A stretch of 64,000 nt of DNA from Pseudocitrobacter corydidari (GCF_021172065.1 NZ_CP087880.1:4626583-4690582), one strand, 5' to 3'; positions 54,728-63,817 are shown, numbered from the stretch's first letter. Numbers and translations: made by a program. The notes: generated by a model from the letters alone, not told the origin.

Positions 54728-55441
54728 TCAGAGTTCCTTATTTTTTGTGTAATCACGCGCACCGAAAATCGCGGTGCCGATGCGTACCATAGTGCTACCC
54801 GCCGCAATGGCGGCTTCCATATCGTCTGACATGCCCAGTGAGAGCGTATCGACCGTAGGGTAGTGCGTCTTCAGCCGCGCGAATGCTACCGCCATTTGTT
54901 GGGCGACGGCAAACTGCTTATCGTACTCGGTTTCCGGTGCCGGAATGGCCATCAAACCGCGCAGGCAAAGATTGGGCAGGGCGGAGACTTCCGCCGCTAA
55001 CGCGTCAATCGCCTCGGGTTCGATGCCGGATTTACTCTGCTCATCGCTAATGTTGACCTGAATCAGCACGTTAAGCGGTGGCAAATGTGCAGGGCGCTGC
55101 TCGCTAAGCCGGGTGGCAATTTTCAGCCGGTCGACCGTATGGCACCAGTCGAAATGCTCCGCCACCAGGCGACTTTTGTTGGACTGCAACGGGCCAATAA
55201 AGTGCCATTGCAGATCCGTAACGCCTTTGTCCTGAAAGAAGCGGATTTTTTCCACGCCTTCCTGGACGTAGTTTTCGCCGAATGCACGTTGGCCAGCAGC
55301 CATTGCTTCTTCGACGGCGCTCGCAGGTTTTGTTTTGCTGACTGCAAGCAGCGTAACTTCTTCTGAAAGCCGGCCGCATCGTGATGCAGCGGCTGAGATT
55401 TTGTCCCGGACCTGTGCCAGGTTATGCGCTATATCGTTCAT
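54728..55441 (-). CDS. yggS: PLP homeostasis protein YggS (PLPBP/YBL036c family)
   Basis: 237-residue PLP-binding protein without known catalysis that controls free vitamin B6 and amino-acid balance. PLP lysine in LLAVSKTKPA; family blocks FGENYVQEGVEKI, WHFIGPLQSNKSR, and SLGMSDDMEAAIAAGSTMVRIGTAIFG. First gene of the yggS-yggT-yggU-rdgB-hemW operon, divergent from yggR with only 17 bases between the starts. Confidence 0.96.
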   Translation of the reverse strand: MNDIAHNLAQVRDKISAAASRCGRLSEEVTLLAVSKTKPASAVEEAMAAGQRAFGENYVQEGVEKIRFFQDKGVTDLQWHFIGPLQSNKSRLVAEHFDWCHTVDRLKIATRLSEQRPAHLPPLNVLIQVNISDEQSKSGIEPEAIDALAAEVSALPNLCLRGLMAIPAPETEYDKQFAVAQQMAVAFARLKTHYPTVDTLSLGMSDDMEAAIAAGSTMVRIGTAIFGARDYTKNKEL

Positions 55442-55458
55442 ATTTGCTGGTGGGTCTT

Positions 55459-56439
55459 ATGGAAATACAAGAAATCGTGGCGCTTAGTGTAAAGCATAAC
55501 GTGTCGGATCTACACCTGTGTAGCGGGGCAATGGCGCGATGGCGACGCTGTGGCTTGCTCGAATCTGCCCCCTTTTCATCACCCGAGCCGGAAGCATTGC
55601 TGCGCGGTTGGTTAAGCGAGGCACAGCACGCGCAGTGGCGGGCGCAGGGCCAGCTTGATTTCGCGATAGCGCCCTCTGAAGGGCCACGCCTGCGCGCCAG
55701 CGCATTTCGCCATGCGCGCGGGGTTTCACTGGCATTGCGTGTGCTACCGACGCGCTGCCCAACGCTCGCTGAGCTCGGCGTGCCAGCGGCGCTACCTGAA
55801 CTGTTGCATGAAGAGGGTGGGTTGATACTGGTCACCGGCGCAACCGGCAGCGGTAAGTCAACGACGCTTGCCGCAATGGTCGATTACCTCAATAACACCC
55901 TGGATGGGCATATTCTGACGCTGGAAGATCCGGTGGAATTTATTCATTCCAGCCAGCGCTGCTTAATTCAACAACGCGAAATCGGTCAACATATCTCGTC
56001 ATTCGCTGAGGCACTGCGCGGCGCGCTACGTCAGGACCCCGACGTTATCCTGCTGGGGGAGTTACGCGACAGCGAGACGATCCGGCTGGCATTAACCGCC
56101 GCCGAAACAGGCCATCTGGTGCTGGCGACCTTGCATACGCGCGGCGCGGCACAGGCGATTGAGCGTCTGGTTGACGTTTTTCCGGCGCAGGAAAAAGATC
56201 CGGTTCGCAGCCAACTGGCGAACAGTTTGTGTGCCGTGGTGGCGCAAAAGCTGGTGGCGGATAAACAAGGCGGGCGCGTGGCGCTCTTTGAGCTGCTGGT
56301 GAATACCCCGGCGGTAGGAAACCTGATCCGTGAGGGGAAAACGCATCAGCTTGCAGGTGTCATGCAAACTGGACAGCACGCGGGGATGCAAACTTTTTCT
56401 CAGAGCTATCAACAATGTGTGGCGAAGGGTAAGCTATAA
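55459..56439 (+). CDS. yggR: PilT-like secretion ATPase YggR
   Basis: 326-residue PilT/VirB11-type ATPase. Walker A TGATGSGKSTT, Asp box TLEDPVEFI, Walker B DPDVILLGELRD, and the His box LATLHTRGAAQAI. Its job in enterics without full type IV pilus loci is uncertain. Start at ATG 55459 by family alignment; an ATG at 55381 lies inside yggS. Divergent from yggS. Confidence 0.94.
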   Translation: MEIQEIVALSVKHNVSDLHLCSGAMARWRRCGLLESAPFSSPEPEALLRGWLSEAQHAQWRAQGQLDFAIAPSEGPRLRASAFRHARGVSLALRVLPTRCPTLAELGVPAALPELLHEEGGLILVTGATGSGKSTTLAAMVDYLNNTLDGHILTLEDPVEFIHSSQRCLIQQREIGQHISSFAEALRGALRQDPDVILLGELRDSETIRLALTAAETGHLVLATLHTRGAAQAIERLVDVFPAQEKDPVRSQLANSLCAVVAQKLVADKQGGRVALFELLVNTPAVGNLIREGKTHQLAGVMQTGQHAGMQTFSQSYQQCVAKGKL

Positions 56440-56924
56440 GGATTAGGCTATTTTTCCTGTACTGATTAATTCTATCTCTAACAGATAAAGGTTAATACTG
56501 TGATGACGGTAGACTTTTGTGAATTAACCACCTGGGAATAATGTTTCAATATATTTTAGATGTAGCAATCATTCGATATTCTGTTGTGATAATGTTTGAT
56601 TTGTGAAGTCATCGTTCCTTTATTACTTTGCCAATAAATAGTCATCAGCGAAACCTGTTATACCTAATCCATAATTCCTAAGTAATATGGATGACGGATT
56701 TTTACACGGATGCATGACATTATGTTGTGTAGACATAGAAAAAAAGGGTGATATTCTTTTGACACTCAGCGGGGATCGTTCTATTCTAATTATGGAATTA
56801 GGATTATTCTTATGAAATATTGTTTCACTTCATACTGTCTTGATTATTATTATGCATGATAATTAAGATTGCTTTGATTTATTAAAACACCATGATGGTG
56901 GCAAAATACTAAGGAGAGTTTCAA
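56440..56924 (+). promoter_or_regulatory. 485-bp AT-rich upstream region of the CsgD-like regulator gene
   Basis: No gene. It is markedly more AT-rich than the surrounding backbone and contains small dyads such as CTAATT-ATGG-AATTAG (56786-56801). A long AT-rich leader is also typical of csgD, where many regulators bind. The gene itself has an AAGGAGAG ribosome site. Confidence 0.5.
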
Positions 56925-57578
56925 ATGCTTGATGTATCAGAGAGTGTATCTAAATCCCGCAAAATCATTTTAATCACCCACCCGTCAGTACAGGCCAATG
57001 CATTCGCTGGTTATCTTTCTGATTTACTTTCAGTTTCTGTAGATGTTCACAATATCAATAAGCCAATGGTACAGCGCCTTGCGAAAGGTACTGTGGTGCT
57101 TTTTGATATTGCTGTATCGAACAAAAAACTGAACGGTATCTGGCGCGATATTATCCGCTCGCAGTTTGATTCTCCACGCTTGCTTATTATTAACAGTGCG
57201 CAAAAGTATGAATTATACGAAATGGCGCAGTGGCCCGCGCTGTACGGTGTGTTCCGTCATGATGATGAAGAATCGCGCTTAATTGAGGGTGTCAAAGCCG
57301 TGCTGAACGGTGAACAGACTGCTGAATTGAGCGTAATGCATCCGGCAATGTACGCAGTTGAACAACCGACTGAATCATCAGACAATATTCCGCTGACCGA
57401 ACGTGAATGCGAAATTCTTAATGAATTACGTCATGGTGCGACCAATATGGATATTGCTCGTGCGCTGTTCATCAGTGAAAACACAGTGCGTACGCACTTA
57501 TATAATGTTTTCCGTAAGTTAAGCGTGAAAAACAGAACCCAGGCTGTCAGCTGGGCGAACGAAAATTTGCGTCACTAA
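56925..57578 (+). CDS. CsgD-like LuxR-family regulator
   Basis: 217-residue regulator with the architecture and length of CsgD, the curli/cellulose biofilm master regulator. The N-terminal receiver-like domain (about 10-130) lacks the usual acidic phospho-acceptor set. The C-terminal LuxR helix-turn-helix (about 153-215) is very similar to CsgD: LFISENTVRTHLYNVFRKLSVKNRTQAVSWANENLRH has few changes. The N-terminal half is diverged and no csg genes flank it, so it is a paralogue rather than csgD itself. It lies between yggR and yqgF, a place with no such gene in E. coli. Targets unknown; biofilm or fimbrial control is a reasonable guess. Confidence 0.85.
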   Translation: MLDVSESVSKSRKIILITHPSVQANAFAGYLSDLLSVSVDVHNINKPMVQRLAKGTVVLFDIAVSNKKLNGIWRDIIRSQFDSPRLLIINSAQKYELYEMAQWPALYGVFRHDDEESRLIEGVKAVLNGEQTAELSVMHPAMYAVEQPTESSDNIPLTERECEILNELRHGATNMDIARALFISENTVRTHLYNVFRKLSVKNRTQAVSWANENLRH

Positions 57579-57593
57579 GTTTTACACTGGAAA

Positions 57594-57634
57594 TGTTGTA
57601 GGCCGGATAAGCGCTAGCGCCATCCGGCTTTCCT
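57594..57634. repeat. REP element
   Basis: GTAGGCCGGATAAGCGCTAGCGCCATCCGGC, a standard enteric REP palindrome, between the convergent ends of the CsgD-like gene and yqgF. It probably also protects or ends transcripts. Confidence 0.85.
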
Positions 57635-57673
57635 GTCTCTAACGCCCACTATTTACACGTTATGCTAGCCTGA

Positions 57674-58096
57674 CTACTGACCGTAGCTTTGCTCAAAGTA
57701 ACTCTCCAGAATCACCACCGCAGAGGCTGAATCCACGCTGCCTTTATCCAGCGCGCGAAAACCACCGTGCTCGAACAACCCAGCGCGGGCTTCAACGGTG
57801 CTCAGACGCTCATCATGCAGTTTAATCGCCACGCCGAAACGACCGTGAATTTTATTGGCGAAGTTACGCGCGCGCGCGGTAAGCGGTTGCTCGGTGCCAT
57901 CCATATTCAGCGGCAGGCCGACGATCACTAACGCCGGTTGCCACTCTTTCAGAAGCTTTTCGATAAGCGTCCAGTCTGGCGTGCCGTTTTGCGCTTTCAG
58001 GGCGTTAAGTGGGCGCGCGGTACCGGTAATTTGTTGACCGACCGCGACGCCAATGCTGCGGGTGCCAAAATCAAATGCGAGAAAGGTTCCGCTCAT
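57674..58096 (-). CDS. yqgF: Holliday-junction-resolvase-fold protein YqgF/RuvX
   Basis: 140-residue RNase-H-fold protein, essential in E. coli and involved in pre-16S rRNA maturation. N-terminal FDFGTRSIGVAVGQ, middle VGLPLNMDGTEQPLTARARNFA, and the acidic residues of KLHDERLSTVEARAGL and KGSVDSASAVVILESY. Its ATG overlaps the yqgE stop by one base, so the two are coupled. Confidence 0.96.
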   Translation of the reverse strand: MSGTFLAFDFGTRSIGVAVGQQITGTARPLNALKAQNGTPDWTLIEKLLKEWQPALVIVGLPLNMDGTEQPLTARARNFANKIHGRFGVAIKLHDERLSTVEARAGLFEHGGFRALDKGSVDSASAVVILESYFEQSYGQ

Positions 58097-58659
58097 TATG
58101 CGTGCCCCGCCACACCAGGCATGGTGTGAATATCGATGCCGATGAGTTTTGCCGCGTCGCGCCAGCGATCGGCAATCGGGGTTTTAAACAGAATATTGAG
58201 GTCGGCAGGTGCGGTGAGCCAGGCGTTATCGAGAATTTCCTGCTCCAGCTGGCCTTTCTCCCACGATGCGTAACCCAGCGCCACCAGCACGTCTGTCGGC
58301 TGTGCCGCCGTGCCCAGGGTTTCCAGCACGTCGCGCGATGTGGTGACGATGGTGTTATCAGAGATACGGATGCTTGAGGAAAACGACGCCGGTGGCGTGT
58401 GCAGAATGAAGCCGCGATCTTCCGCCAGCGGGCCGCCGAGCATCACCGGTTTATCGAGACGAATCGACGGATCGCGCGGATCGGGCGTGATCTTCAGTTT
58501 TTCCAGAATGCCTTCAACTTGCAGGTTTTCCAGCGGCTTATTGATGATAATCCCCATTGCGCCATCGTCGTTATACTCGCAGATATAGACAACGGAACGG
58601 CGGAAGATGGGGTCCTGAAGAGCCGGCATGGCAATAAGAAAGTGATGCTGTAAATTCAT
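58096..58659 (-). CDS. yqgE: UPF0301/DUF179 protein YqgE
   Basis: 187-residue DUF179 protein of unknown molecular function. N-terminal LQHHFLIAMPALQDPIFRRSVVYICEYNDDGAMGIIINKP is the family signature. Forms an operon with yqgF and follows gshB after a hairpin-containing gap of 144 bases. Confidence 0.95.
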   Translation of the reverse strand: MNLQHHFLIAMPALQDPIFRRSVVYICEYNDDGAMGIIINKPLENLQVEGILEKLKITPDPRDPSIRLDKPVMLGGPLAEDRGFILHTPPASFSSSIRISDNTIVTTSRDVLETLGTAAQPTDVLVALGYASWEKGQLEQEILDNAWLTAPADLNILFKTPIADRWRDAAKLIGIDIHTMPGVAGHA

Positions 58660-58727
58660 TGTCAGAGGTTCTGTCCTGGTTCAAAAAGCAGCAACGTCCA
58701 GTATGCGGGGAAAGAGGCGTGCTGTCA

Positions 58728-58774
58728 CCAGGCAGTCCTGTAAACGCGCGTAAGCGCCGGGCAGGACTGCCTGG
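58728..58774. repeat. 13-bp perfect inverted repeat between gshB and yqgE
   Basis: CCAGGCAGTCCTG (58728-58740) and its exact complement at 58762-58774 with a 21-base GC-rich loop. No T-run follows on the minus strand. It may stabilise or process the gshB transcript. Confidence 0.75.
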
Positions 58775-58803
58775 TTGTGGCGGGTTCCCTCCCGCCGCAG
58801 AGA

Positions 58804-59751
58804 TTACTTGCCTAAACGTTTTTCGATAGCGTCCATCAGCATCCCGGTGATGGAAATCGGGAACTCCGCTTCGATTTCACGCACGCAGGTTGGGCTGGTC
58901 ACGTTAATCTCGGTCAGGCGATCGCCGATGATATCCAGGCCGACAAAAATCAGACCTTTCGCTTTCAGCGTCGGGCCCACTTTGCGGGCGATTTCCCAAT
59001 CGCTTTCGCTCAGCGGACGCGGTTCGCCACGGCCACCGGCGGCCAGGTTGCCACGGGTTTCGCCACCCTGCGGAATACGCGCCAGGCAGTACGGGACAGG
59101 TTCGCCATCGACGACCAGCACGCGTTTGTCACCATCTTTGATTGCTGGCAGATACGTTTGCGCCATGCAGTAGCGGCTGCCGAGTTCGGTCAGGGTTTCG
59201 GCGATAACGCCAATGTTCGGATCGCCTTCTTTCACGCGGAAAATCGACGCGCCGCCCATGCCGTCCAGCGGTTTCATGATGATGTCGCCATGCTCCTGCC
59301 AGAACGCTTTCAACTGTGCTTTGTTGCGCGTAACCAGCGTTTCCGGCGTCAGCTCAGAGAACCAGGCGGTGAACAGCTTCTCGTTACAGTCGCGCAGGCT
59401 CTGCGGTTTGTTGACGATAAGCGTGCCTTTCTCTTCCGCGCGTTCCAGAATATAGGTCGCGTAGATGAATTCGGTGTCAAACGGCGGATCCTTACGCATC
59501 AGAATCACATCGAGGTCGGCAAGCGCGATATCCTGCTCGCTGCCAAATTCGTACCATTTGTCATAGTTCTGCTCAACGTTCACCAGACGCGTACGCGCGC
59601 GGGATTCGCCGTTGGTCAGATAGAGGTCATTCATCTCCATGTAATGGAGTTCATAGCCCCGGCGCTGTGCCTCCAGCAACATCGCGAAGCTGGTGTCTTT
59701 TTTGATATTGATGTTTGCGATGGGGTCCATCACGATGCCGAGCTTAATCAT
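58804..59751 (-). CDS. gshB: glutathione synthetase
   Basis: 315-residue ATP-grasp enzyme joining gamma-glutamylcysteine and glycine to glutathione. Blocks: LGIVMDPIANINIKKDTSFAMLLEAQRRG, DVILMRKDPPFDTEFIYATYILE, MKPLDGMGGASIFRV, and GLIFVGLDIIGDRLTEINVTSPTC with metal ligands. Follows rsmE with 23 bases between, in the conserved order. Confidence 0.97.
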   Translation of the reverse strand: MIKLGIVMDPIANINIKKDTSFAMLLEAQRRGYELHYMEMNDLYLTNGESRARTRLVNVEQNYDKWYEFGSEQDIALADLDVILMRKDPPFDTEFIYATYILERAEEKGTLIVNKPQSLRDCNEKLFTAWFSELTPETLVTRNKAQLKAFWQEHGDIIMKPLDGMGGASIFRVKEGDPNIGVIAETLTELGSRYCMAQTYLPAIKDGDKRVLVVDGEPVPYCLARIPQGGETRGNLAAGGRGEPRPLSESDWEIARKVGPTLKAKGLIFVGLDIIGDRLTEINVTSPTCVREIEAEFPISITGMLMDAIEKRLGK

Positions 59752-59774
59752 TCTAGTTCTCCTGGAAGCCGGTA

Positions 59775-60506
59775 TTAGCCCAGATCGCCAAAGCGCACTT
59801 GAAGCGCAGTAATGGCGGTGAGCGCGGTAGTCTCAGTACGCAGAACGCGAGGTCCCAACAGGATATCAGTAAACTGGTAGCGTGCGGTCATGGCAATTTC
59901 ATCTGCCGAGAGACCGCCTTCCGGGCCAATCAGCAAACGCACGCGCTCCACCGGCAACGGCAGCGTATTGATGCTGGCGCTGGCGCGCGGATGCAGGTTC
60001 AGCTTCAGCCCGCTATCTTCTTCGGCACACCACTGTTCCAGATCCATCGCCGGGCGAATTTCCGGAATCGTGTTGCGGCCACACTGTTCACAGGCGGCAA
60101 TCGCGATTTTTTGCCACTGTTGGATCTTCTTATTCAAACGCTCGGCATCCAGTTTAACGCCACAGCGCTCAGAAAACAGTGGCGTTATGAGGCTTACACC
60201 AAGTTCTATTGATTTCTGGATGGTGAATTCCATTTTATCGCCGCGCGACATCACCTGGCCCAGGTGAATGTGAATGGGGGATTCGCGGTTATCAATTTCC
60301 CCGCTGACGATATTCACGCGCACGCTTTTTTTGTCGGCGTGGGTAATTTCGGCATCGAAGACCTGGTTACTGCCATCGAAAAGCTGAATCGCCTGGCCCG
60401 GCCCCATGCGCAGCACACGGCCAACATGGTTTGCCGCGTCTTCCGACAGGGCGATTTCATGCCCGGCGGTGATGCGTTCAGGGTGATAAATACGGGGGAT
60501 GCGCAT
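59775..60506 (-). CDS. rsmE: 16S rRNA m3U1498 methyltransferase RsmE
   Basis: 243-residue SPOUT methyltransferase. N-terminal PUA-like domain (RIPRIYHPERITAGHEIALSEDAANHVGRVLRMGPG) and C-terminal knot with LLIGPEGGLSADEI and LGPRVLRTETTALTAI. Start 60506 (MRIPRIYHPE) matches E. coli; an ATG 15 bases earlier is not needed. Confidence 0.96.
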   Translation of the reverse strand: MRIPRIYHPERITAGHEIALSEDAANHVGRVLRMGPGQAIQLFDGSNQVFDAEITHADKKSVRVNIVSGEIDNRESPIHIHLGQVMSRGDKMEFTIQKSIELGVSLITPLFSERCGVKLDAERLNKKIQQWQKIAIAACEQCGRNTIPEIRPAMDLEQWCAEEDSGLKLNLHPRASASINTLPLPVERVRLLIGPEGGLSADEIAMTARYQFTDILLGPRVLRTETTALTAITALQVRFGDLG

Positions 60507-60538
60507 GATATGACGTTCCATGGATTGTGCCGCGTCTT

Positions 60539-60600
60539 CCCCTCACCCTAACCCTCTCCCCAAAGGGGCGAGGAAACACTCGGTGCAGCGTGAGGGGGAA
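60539..60600. repeat. third unit of the CCCTCACCC palindromic repeat
   Basis: CCCTCACCCTAACCCTCTCC then CCAAAGGGGCGAGG, with TGCAGCGTGAGGGGG completing the outer arm (60539-60598). Same family as 49275-49375. It lies between endA and rsmE. Confidence 0.8.
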
Positions 60601-60640
60601 ATGCCTGGCAGAAAATAAAACAATTAGCCGCTAGTGTAGG

Positions 60641-61348
60641 TTAGCTCTTTTGCGCCTGGCAAGCCTGCAACACGTAAGGGTTATGGTTACCCTGAATTTT
60701 GGCGATGCGCCTGTCGCGTTCACACTCCCATTCGCTGACCGGATACAGCTTATTCCACGCGTTGAAAAGCTGCGTCTGCTGGCGGGAAAGATTGATTTGA
60801 TACGTGTCGCGCATATAGAAGTAGGTGCGGGCAATTGCGCCGCGCGAGCGTGCCGGTGGCTCGGCCATTTTTTCTTTAAAATCGACTTTCATGGCGCACT
60901 GACCGTACTGGCCTTCGCCGCCGTTCCACTGGCTATACATAAAGTTACCGCGATCGCCGTTCACTTCTCCGACCGCCGGTTGCAGGTTATGCATATCGCT
61001 TTCGATTTTGCGGTACACCGGATCTTTGGCGCAGTTCTTCCGTCCGCCATCCTGCCAGCACTGGCGCTGGTGCCCAAACTGCCAGGCGGGCATTACGTGT
61101 TCCCACTCAACACGGCTGGCGCGGTTTTCATTTTTACGCACTTTATAGCCGCAGGACTCAAGGTCAATGACACCTTTCTTGCCCTGCCAGTTAATTTTAC
61201 AGCCACAGTAGAAATCACCCGGCACATCGCTGTTAACTTTTACACCAGCGGTTTTGGCCTGGGAAAAACTTTTAATACCTTCGGCCAGCGTCTGGCCTGA
61301 GAGCGCCGCCGCTAAAAACACGACTGCGAATGCTACTTTACGGGACAT
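60641..61348 (-). CDS. endA: endonuclease I (EndA)
   Basis: 235-residue periplasmic non-specific endonuclease. Signal peptide MSRKVAFAVVFLAAALSGQTLA; active site of the beta-beta-alpha-metal type in VEWEHVMPAWQFGHQRQCW; paired cysteines (FYCGCKINW, ESCGYK, WQDGGRKNCAKD). The ATG at 61348 gives the E. coli length; a longer frame from 61405 is not used. Confidence 0.97.
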   Translation of the reverse strand: MSRKVAFAVVFLAAALSGQTLAEGIKSFSQAKTAGVKVNSDVPGDFYCGCKINWQGKKGVIDLESCGYKVRKNENRASRVEWEHVMPAWQFGHQRQCWQDGGRKNCAKDPVYRKIESDMHNLQPAVGEVNGDRGNFMYSQWNGGEGQYGQCAMKVDFKEKMAEPPARSRGAIARTYFYMRDTYQINLSRQQTQLFNAWNKLYPVSEWECERDRRIAKIQGNHNPYVLQACQAQKS

Positions 61349-61442
61349 CACGAACTCCGTCTCAAAACGAGCCCGCAACGTAGCGAAAGCACCGGTCAGA
61401 TGCAATCAGTCAGATCAGAAAACTTCCAGAAAATTCCATCAG

Positions 61443-61943
61443 TTACAATTCTGCAACCAACGGCTCGCCGCAGTGTACGCAACGATAGGTCGCTTCACCG
61501 CGCACTACGCGATTATGGCGGCGAATGGTCAATTGATGTAGCTGGCAGCGGCAGCGGTAGGGGAAGGTTTTAGTGCGTATCGAACTCAGTTCAAACTGAT
61601 GCGTGCGGCGCGCCGGAACGCCGAGTACGGCTTCCATCATCCATTTCCACTCTTTCCCGTGCGGAGGAACGCGGCCAAAGTGCTTCCACACCAGCAGATG
61701 CGCCAGTTCATGCGGAACCACTTCATCAATAAACGCCTGCTGGTTTTCCGCCAGCAGCACCGGGTTGAGGCGAATTTCATACTCCTGCAACCACGCGGTG
61801 CCCGCCGAGGTGCCGCGCTGTTGATAAACCAGCTTTGGCTCGGGGTAGTTACGCTTGAGCGCCAGATTCGCTTTGGCAAGATTTTCCCGCAGGCAGCGCA
61901 TGACGCTTTGCTGAAGGGCGATAGGAATTCGAGGGCTTTTCAT
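61443..61943 (-). CDS. sprT: SprT zinc-metallopeptidase-like protein
   Basis: 166-residue SprT-family protein. Zinc motif HELAH in VVPHELAHLLVWKHFG, and a C-terminal zinc ribbon with two CxxC pairs (YRCRC, YRCVHCGE). Function in bacteria is not settled. ATG 61943 chosen by family length. Convergent neighbours none; same strand as endA and galP. Confidence 0.94.
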   Translation of the reverse strand: MKSPRIPIALQQSVMRCLRENLAKANLALKRNYPEPKLVYQQRGTSAGTAWLQEYEIRLNPVLLAENQQAFIDEVVPHELAHLLVWKHFGRVPPHGKEWKWMMEAVLGVPARRTHQFELSSIRTKTFPYRCRCQLHQLTIRRHNRVVRGEATYRCVHCGEPLVAEL

Positions 61944-62032
61944 GGAGCAGAGGATAGTGCGGGTAGTGGGGCTAGCGCAAGAGGAAGGTATGCCCAATGG
62001 CGCTTCGCACATCGGGCATACACGATGATAGG

Positions 62033-62063
62033 TAGGTCGGGTAAGCGCAGTGCCACCCGACAC
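62033..62063. repeat. REP element between sprT and galP
   Basis: GTCGGGTAAGCGCAGTGCCACCCGAC (about 62036-62061), an enteric REP. A second stem TGCCC...GGGCA (about 61990-62018) lies just beyond and may end galP transcripts. Confidence 0.8.
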
Positions 62064-62073
62064 TACGCCAGGA

Positions 62074-63468
62074 TTAGTCGTGCGCGCCGATTTCGCGCAG
62101 TTTACGACCTTTCATCAGGTTACGTTCAATATGTTCCAGCGACACATGTTTGGTTTCCGGAACCAGCCAGATAGTCAGGACGATGAAGAACAGGTTCAGA
62201 CCGGCGTAAACCCAGAAGGTGTTGGCGTTGCCCAGCGAGTTGAGCATGGTCAGGAACGTTGCGCCGACGATCATGTTGGCAATCCAGTTGGTCGCGGTAG
62301 AGCAGGTGATACCGAAATCGCGGCCTTTCAGCGGCTGAATTTCAGAACACAGTACCCAAATCAGCGGGCCGGCGCTCATGGCGAAGCCAACGATAAACAT
62401 CAGCAGCATGGCAATCGCGAAGTACTGCGCAGACGGTGAATGGATACCGACGTGCATCATTGTACCCAGTACGCCCATGCCGACGGCCATCACCAGGAAG
62501 CCCAGTGTCAGGGTTGGTTTACGGCCCCAGCGGTCAACCAGCCCGATGGCAATAAAGGTCGCCAGCACGTTGGTCAGGCCGACGATAACCGTCCCCCACA
62601 TCTGTTCGTGTGTGTTGGTATAACCCGCCAGCTCAAAGATTTTCGGCGCGTAATACATGATGACGTTCATCCCGGTGAACTGCTGCATCACCTGTAACAG
62701 CACGCCCAGGAACACCGCGCGGCGGAAGTTGCTGTTCTCTTTAAACAGCGCCCAGCCGCTCTGCTTCACCTGCAAACTTTCGCGGATTTCATCCAACTCG
62801 CGTTTGGCTTCTGCGCTGGTATCACGCAGACGAAGCAGTACGCGTTCCGCGTCGTGGAAGCGGCGTTTGGCCGCGAACCAGCGCGGGCTGTCCGGCAGGA
62901 AGAATACACCAATCAGCAGCAGGACAGCCGGAATGATGATCACGCCCAGCATCCAGCGCCATGCGCCAGAGTAGCTGAATGCGGTATCCGACAGGTACGC
63001 GCCGAGAATACCGATGGTAATCATCAGCTGGTACATCGAAATCATACTGCCGCGAATTTTTTCCGGCGCGATTTCAGAGAGATACAGCGGCGCAGTATAG
63101 GACGCGACACCCACGGCCAGGCCCAGCAGCACGCGGGAGATAATCAGCACTTCCGGGTTCGGCGCAGCGGCGGAGAACAGCGAGCCGAGCACGAACAGGA
63201 TGGCGCCAATCATCAGGCTTTTTTTACGCCCGAGGCGGAAGGAGAGCCAGCCACTGCCGACCGCACCAATCGCGGCACCGAACATCATGGAACTGACCAC
63301 CCACTCCTGGGTGTGTGGGGAAATCTGAAACTCATCGGTAATAAAGGGTAGGGCACCGGCAATTACGCCGATATCAAGACCGAAAAGGAGTCCGGCCAGG
63401 GCTGCCAGAAAACAGACAAAAAAGGTCATTGTCTTGTTAGAACGCCCTTGTTTTTTATTGTCAGGCAT
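62074..63468 (-). CDS. galP: galactose:proton symporter GalP
   Basis: 464-residue MFS sugar porter with 12 membrane segments. Family signatures: GLLFGLDIGVIAGALPFI, GSGWLSFRLGRKKSL, LPDSPRWFAAKRR, QQFTGMNVIMYYAPKIF, and the C-terminal VPETKHVSLEHIE. Imports galactose and glucose with H+. The upstream region has a perfect CRP site and a perfect GalR/GalS operator, so it is controlled by the galactose regulon and catabolite repression. Confidence 0.97.
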   Translation of the reverse strand: MPDNKKQGRSNKTMTFFVCFLAALAGLLFGLDIGVIAGALPFITDEFQISPHTQEWVVSSMMFGAAIGAVGSGWLSFRLGRKKSLMIGAILFVLGSLFSAAAPNPEVLIISRVLLGLAVGVASYTAPLYLSEIAPEKIRGSMISMYQLMITIGILGAYLSDTAFSYSGAWRWMLGVIIIPAVLLLIGVFFLPDSPRWFAAKRRFHDAERVLLRLRDTSAEAKRELDEIRESLQVKQSGWALFKENSNFRRAVFLGVLLQVMQQFTGMNVIMYYAPKIFELAGYTNTHEQMWGTVIVGLTNVLATFIAIGLVDRWGRKPTLTLGFLVMAVGMGVLGTMMHVGIHSPSAQYFAIAMLLMFIVGFAMSAGPLIWVLCSEIQPLKGRDFGITCSTATNWIANMIVGATFLTMLNSLGNANTFWVYAGLNLFFIVLTIWLVPETKHVSLEHIERNLMKGRKLREIGAHD

Positions 63469-63533
63469 TATGCCCTCCAGTTGGATTATCAGCTTTGTCG
63501 ATGTTAAGGGTAAGTGAGTCCGCCGTAAAAATA

Positions 63534-63568
63534 TGTGATTGTAATCACAGGAGTGTAATCGCTTACAC
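63534..63568. promoter_or_regulatory. galP control sites: CRP box and GalR/GalS operator
   Basis: TGTGATTGTAATCACA at 63534-63549 is a perfect TGTGA-N6-TCACA CRP site. GTGTAATCGCTTACAC at 63553-63568 fits the GalR/GalS operator pattern GTGNAANCGNTTNCAC with no mismatch. They lie 66-100 bases upstream of the galP ATG (63468). The remaining intergenic DNA up to metK contains a second operator-like site and the metK terminator. Confidence 0.85.
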
Positions 63569-63735
63569 TATCATTCGTGGTAGCTATGCATTAAAAATTA
63601 TAGTAATCAAATAGTTAATTGTGAAATGTGGCGGGGAAAAATTGTGCTTCAGATTAGCCTGAAAAATAAATGTAACAACAGAGCATTTGCTATGTAACAT
63701 GCCTGGCTGCGTCAATTTGTCTGATAGGTGGTGTG

Positions 63736-63751
63736 GTGTAATCGCTTTCAT
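63736..63751. promoter_or_regulatory. second GalR/GalS-like operator
   Basis: GTGTAATCGCTTTCAT differs from the operator pattern at two positions in the right half. It lies 183 bp from the perfect operator (start to start), upstream of galP. Confidence 0.55.
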
Positions 63752-63768
63752 CGCGCGCGCGTGAGAAA

Positions 63769-63797
63769 TAAAAAAAGGCCAGCGCGAGGCTGGCCTT
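63769..63797 (-). terminator. metK terminator
   Basis: Stem AAGGCCAGC (63775-63783) / GCTGGCCTT (63789-63797), 5-base loop. On the minus strand it is followed by a run of T (63769-63774), directly downstream of the metK stop. Confidence 0.88.
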
Positions 63798-63817
63798 CAG
63801 ATAAAACGGTGGGGAGA

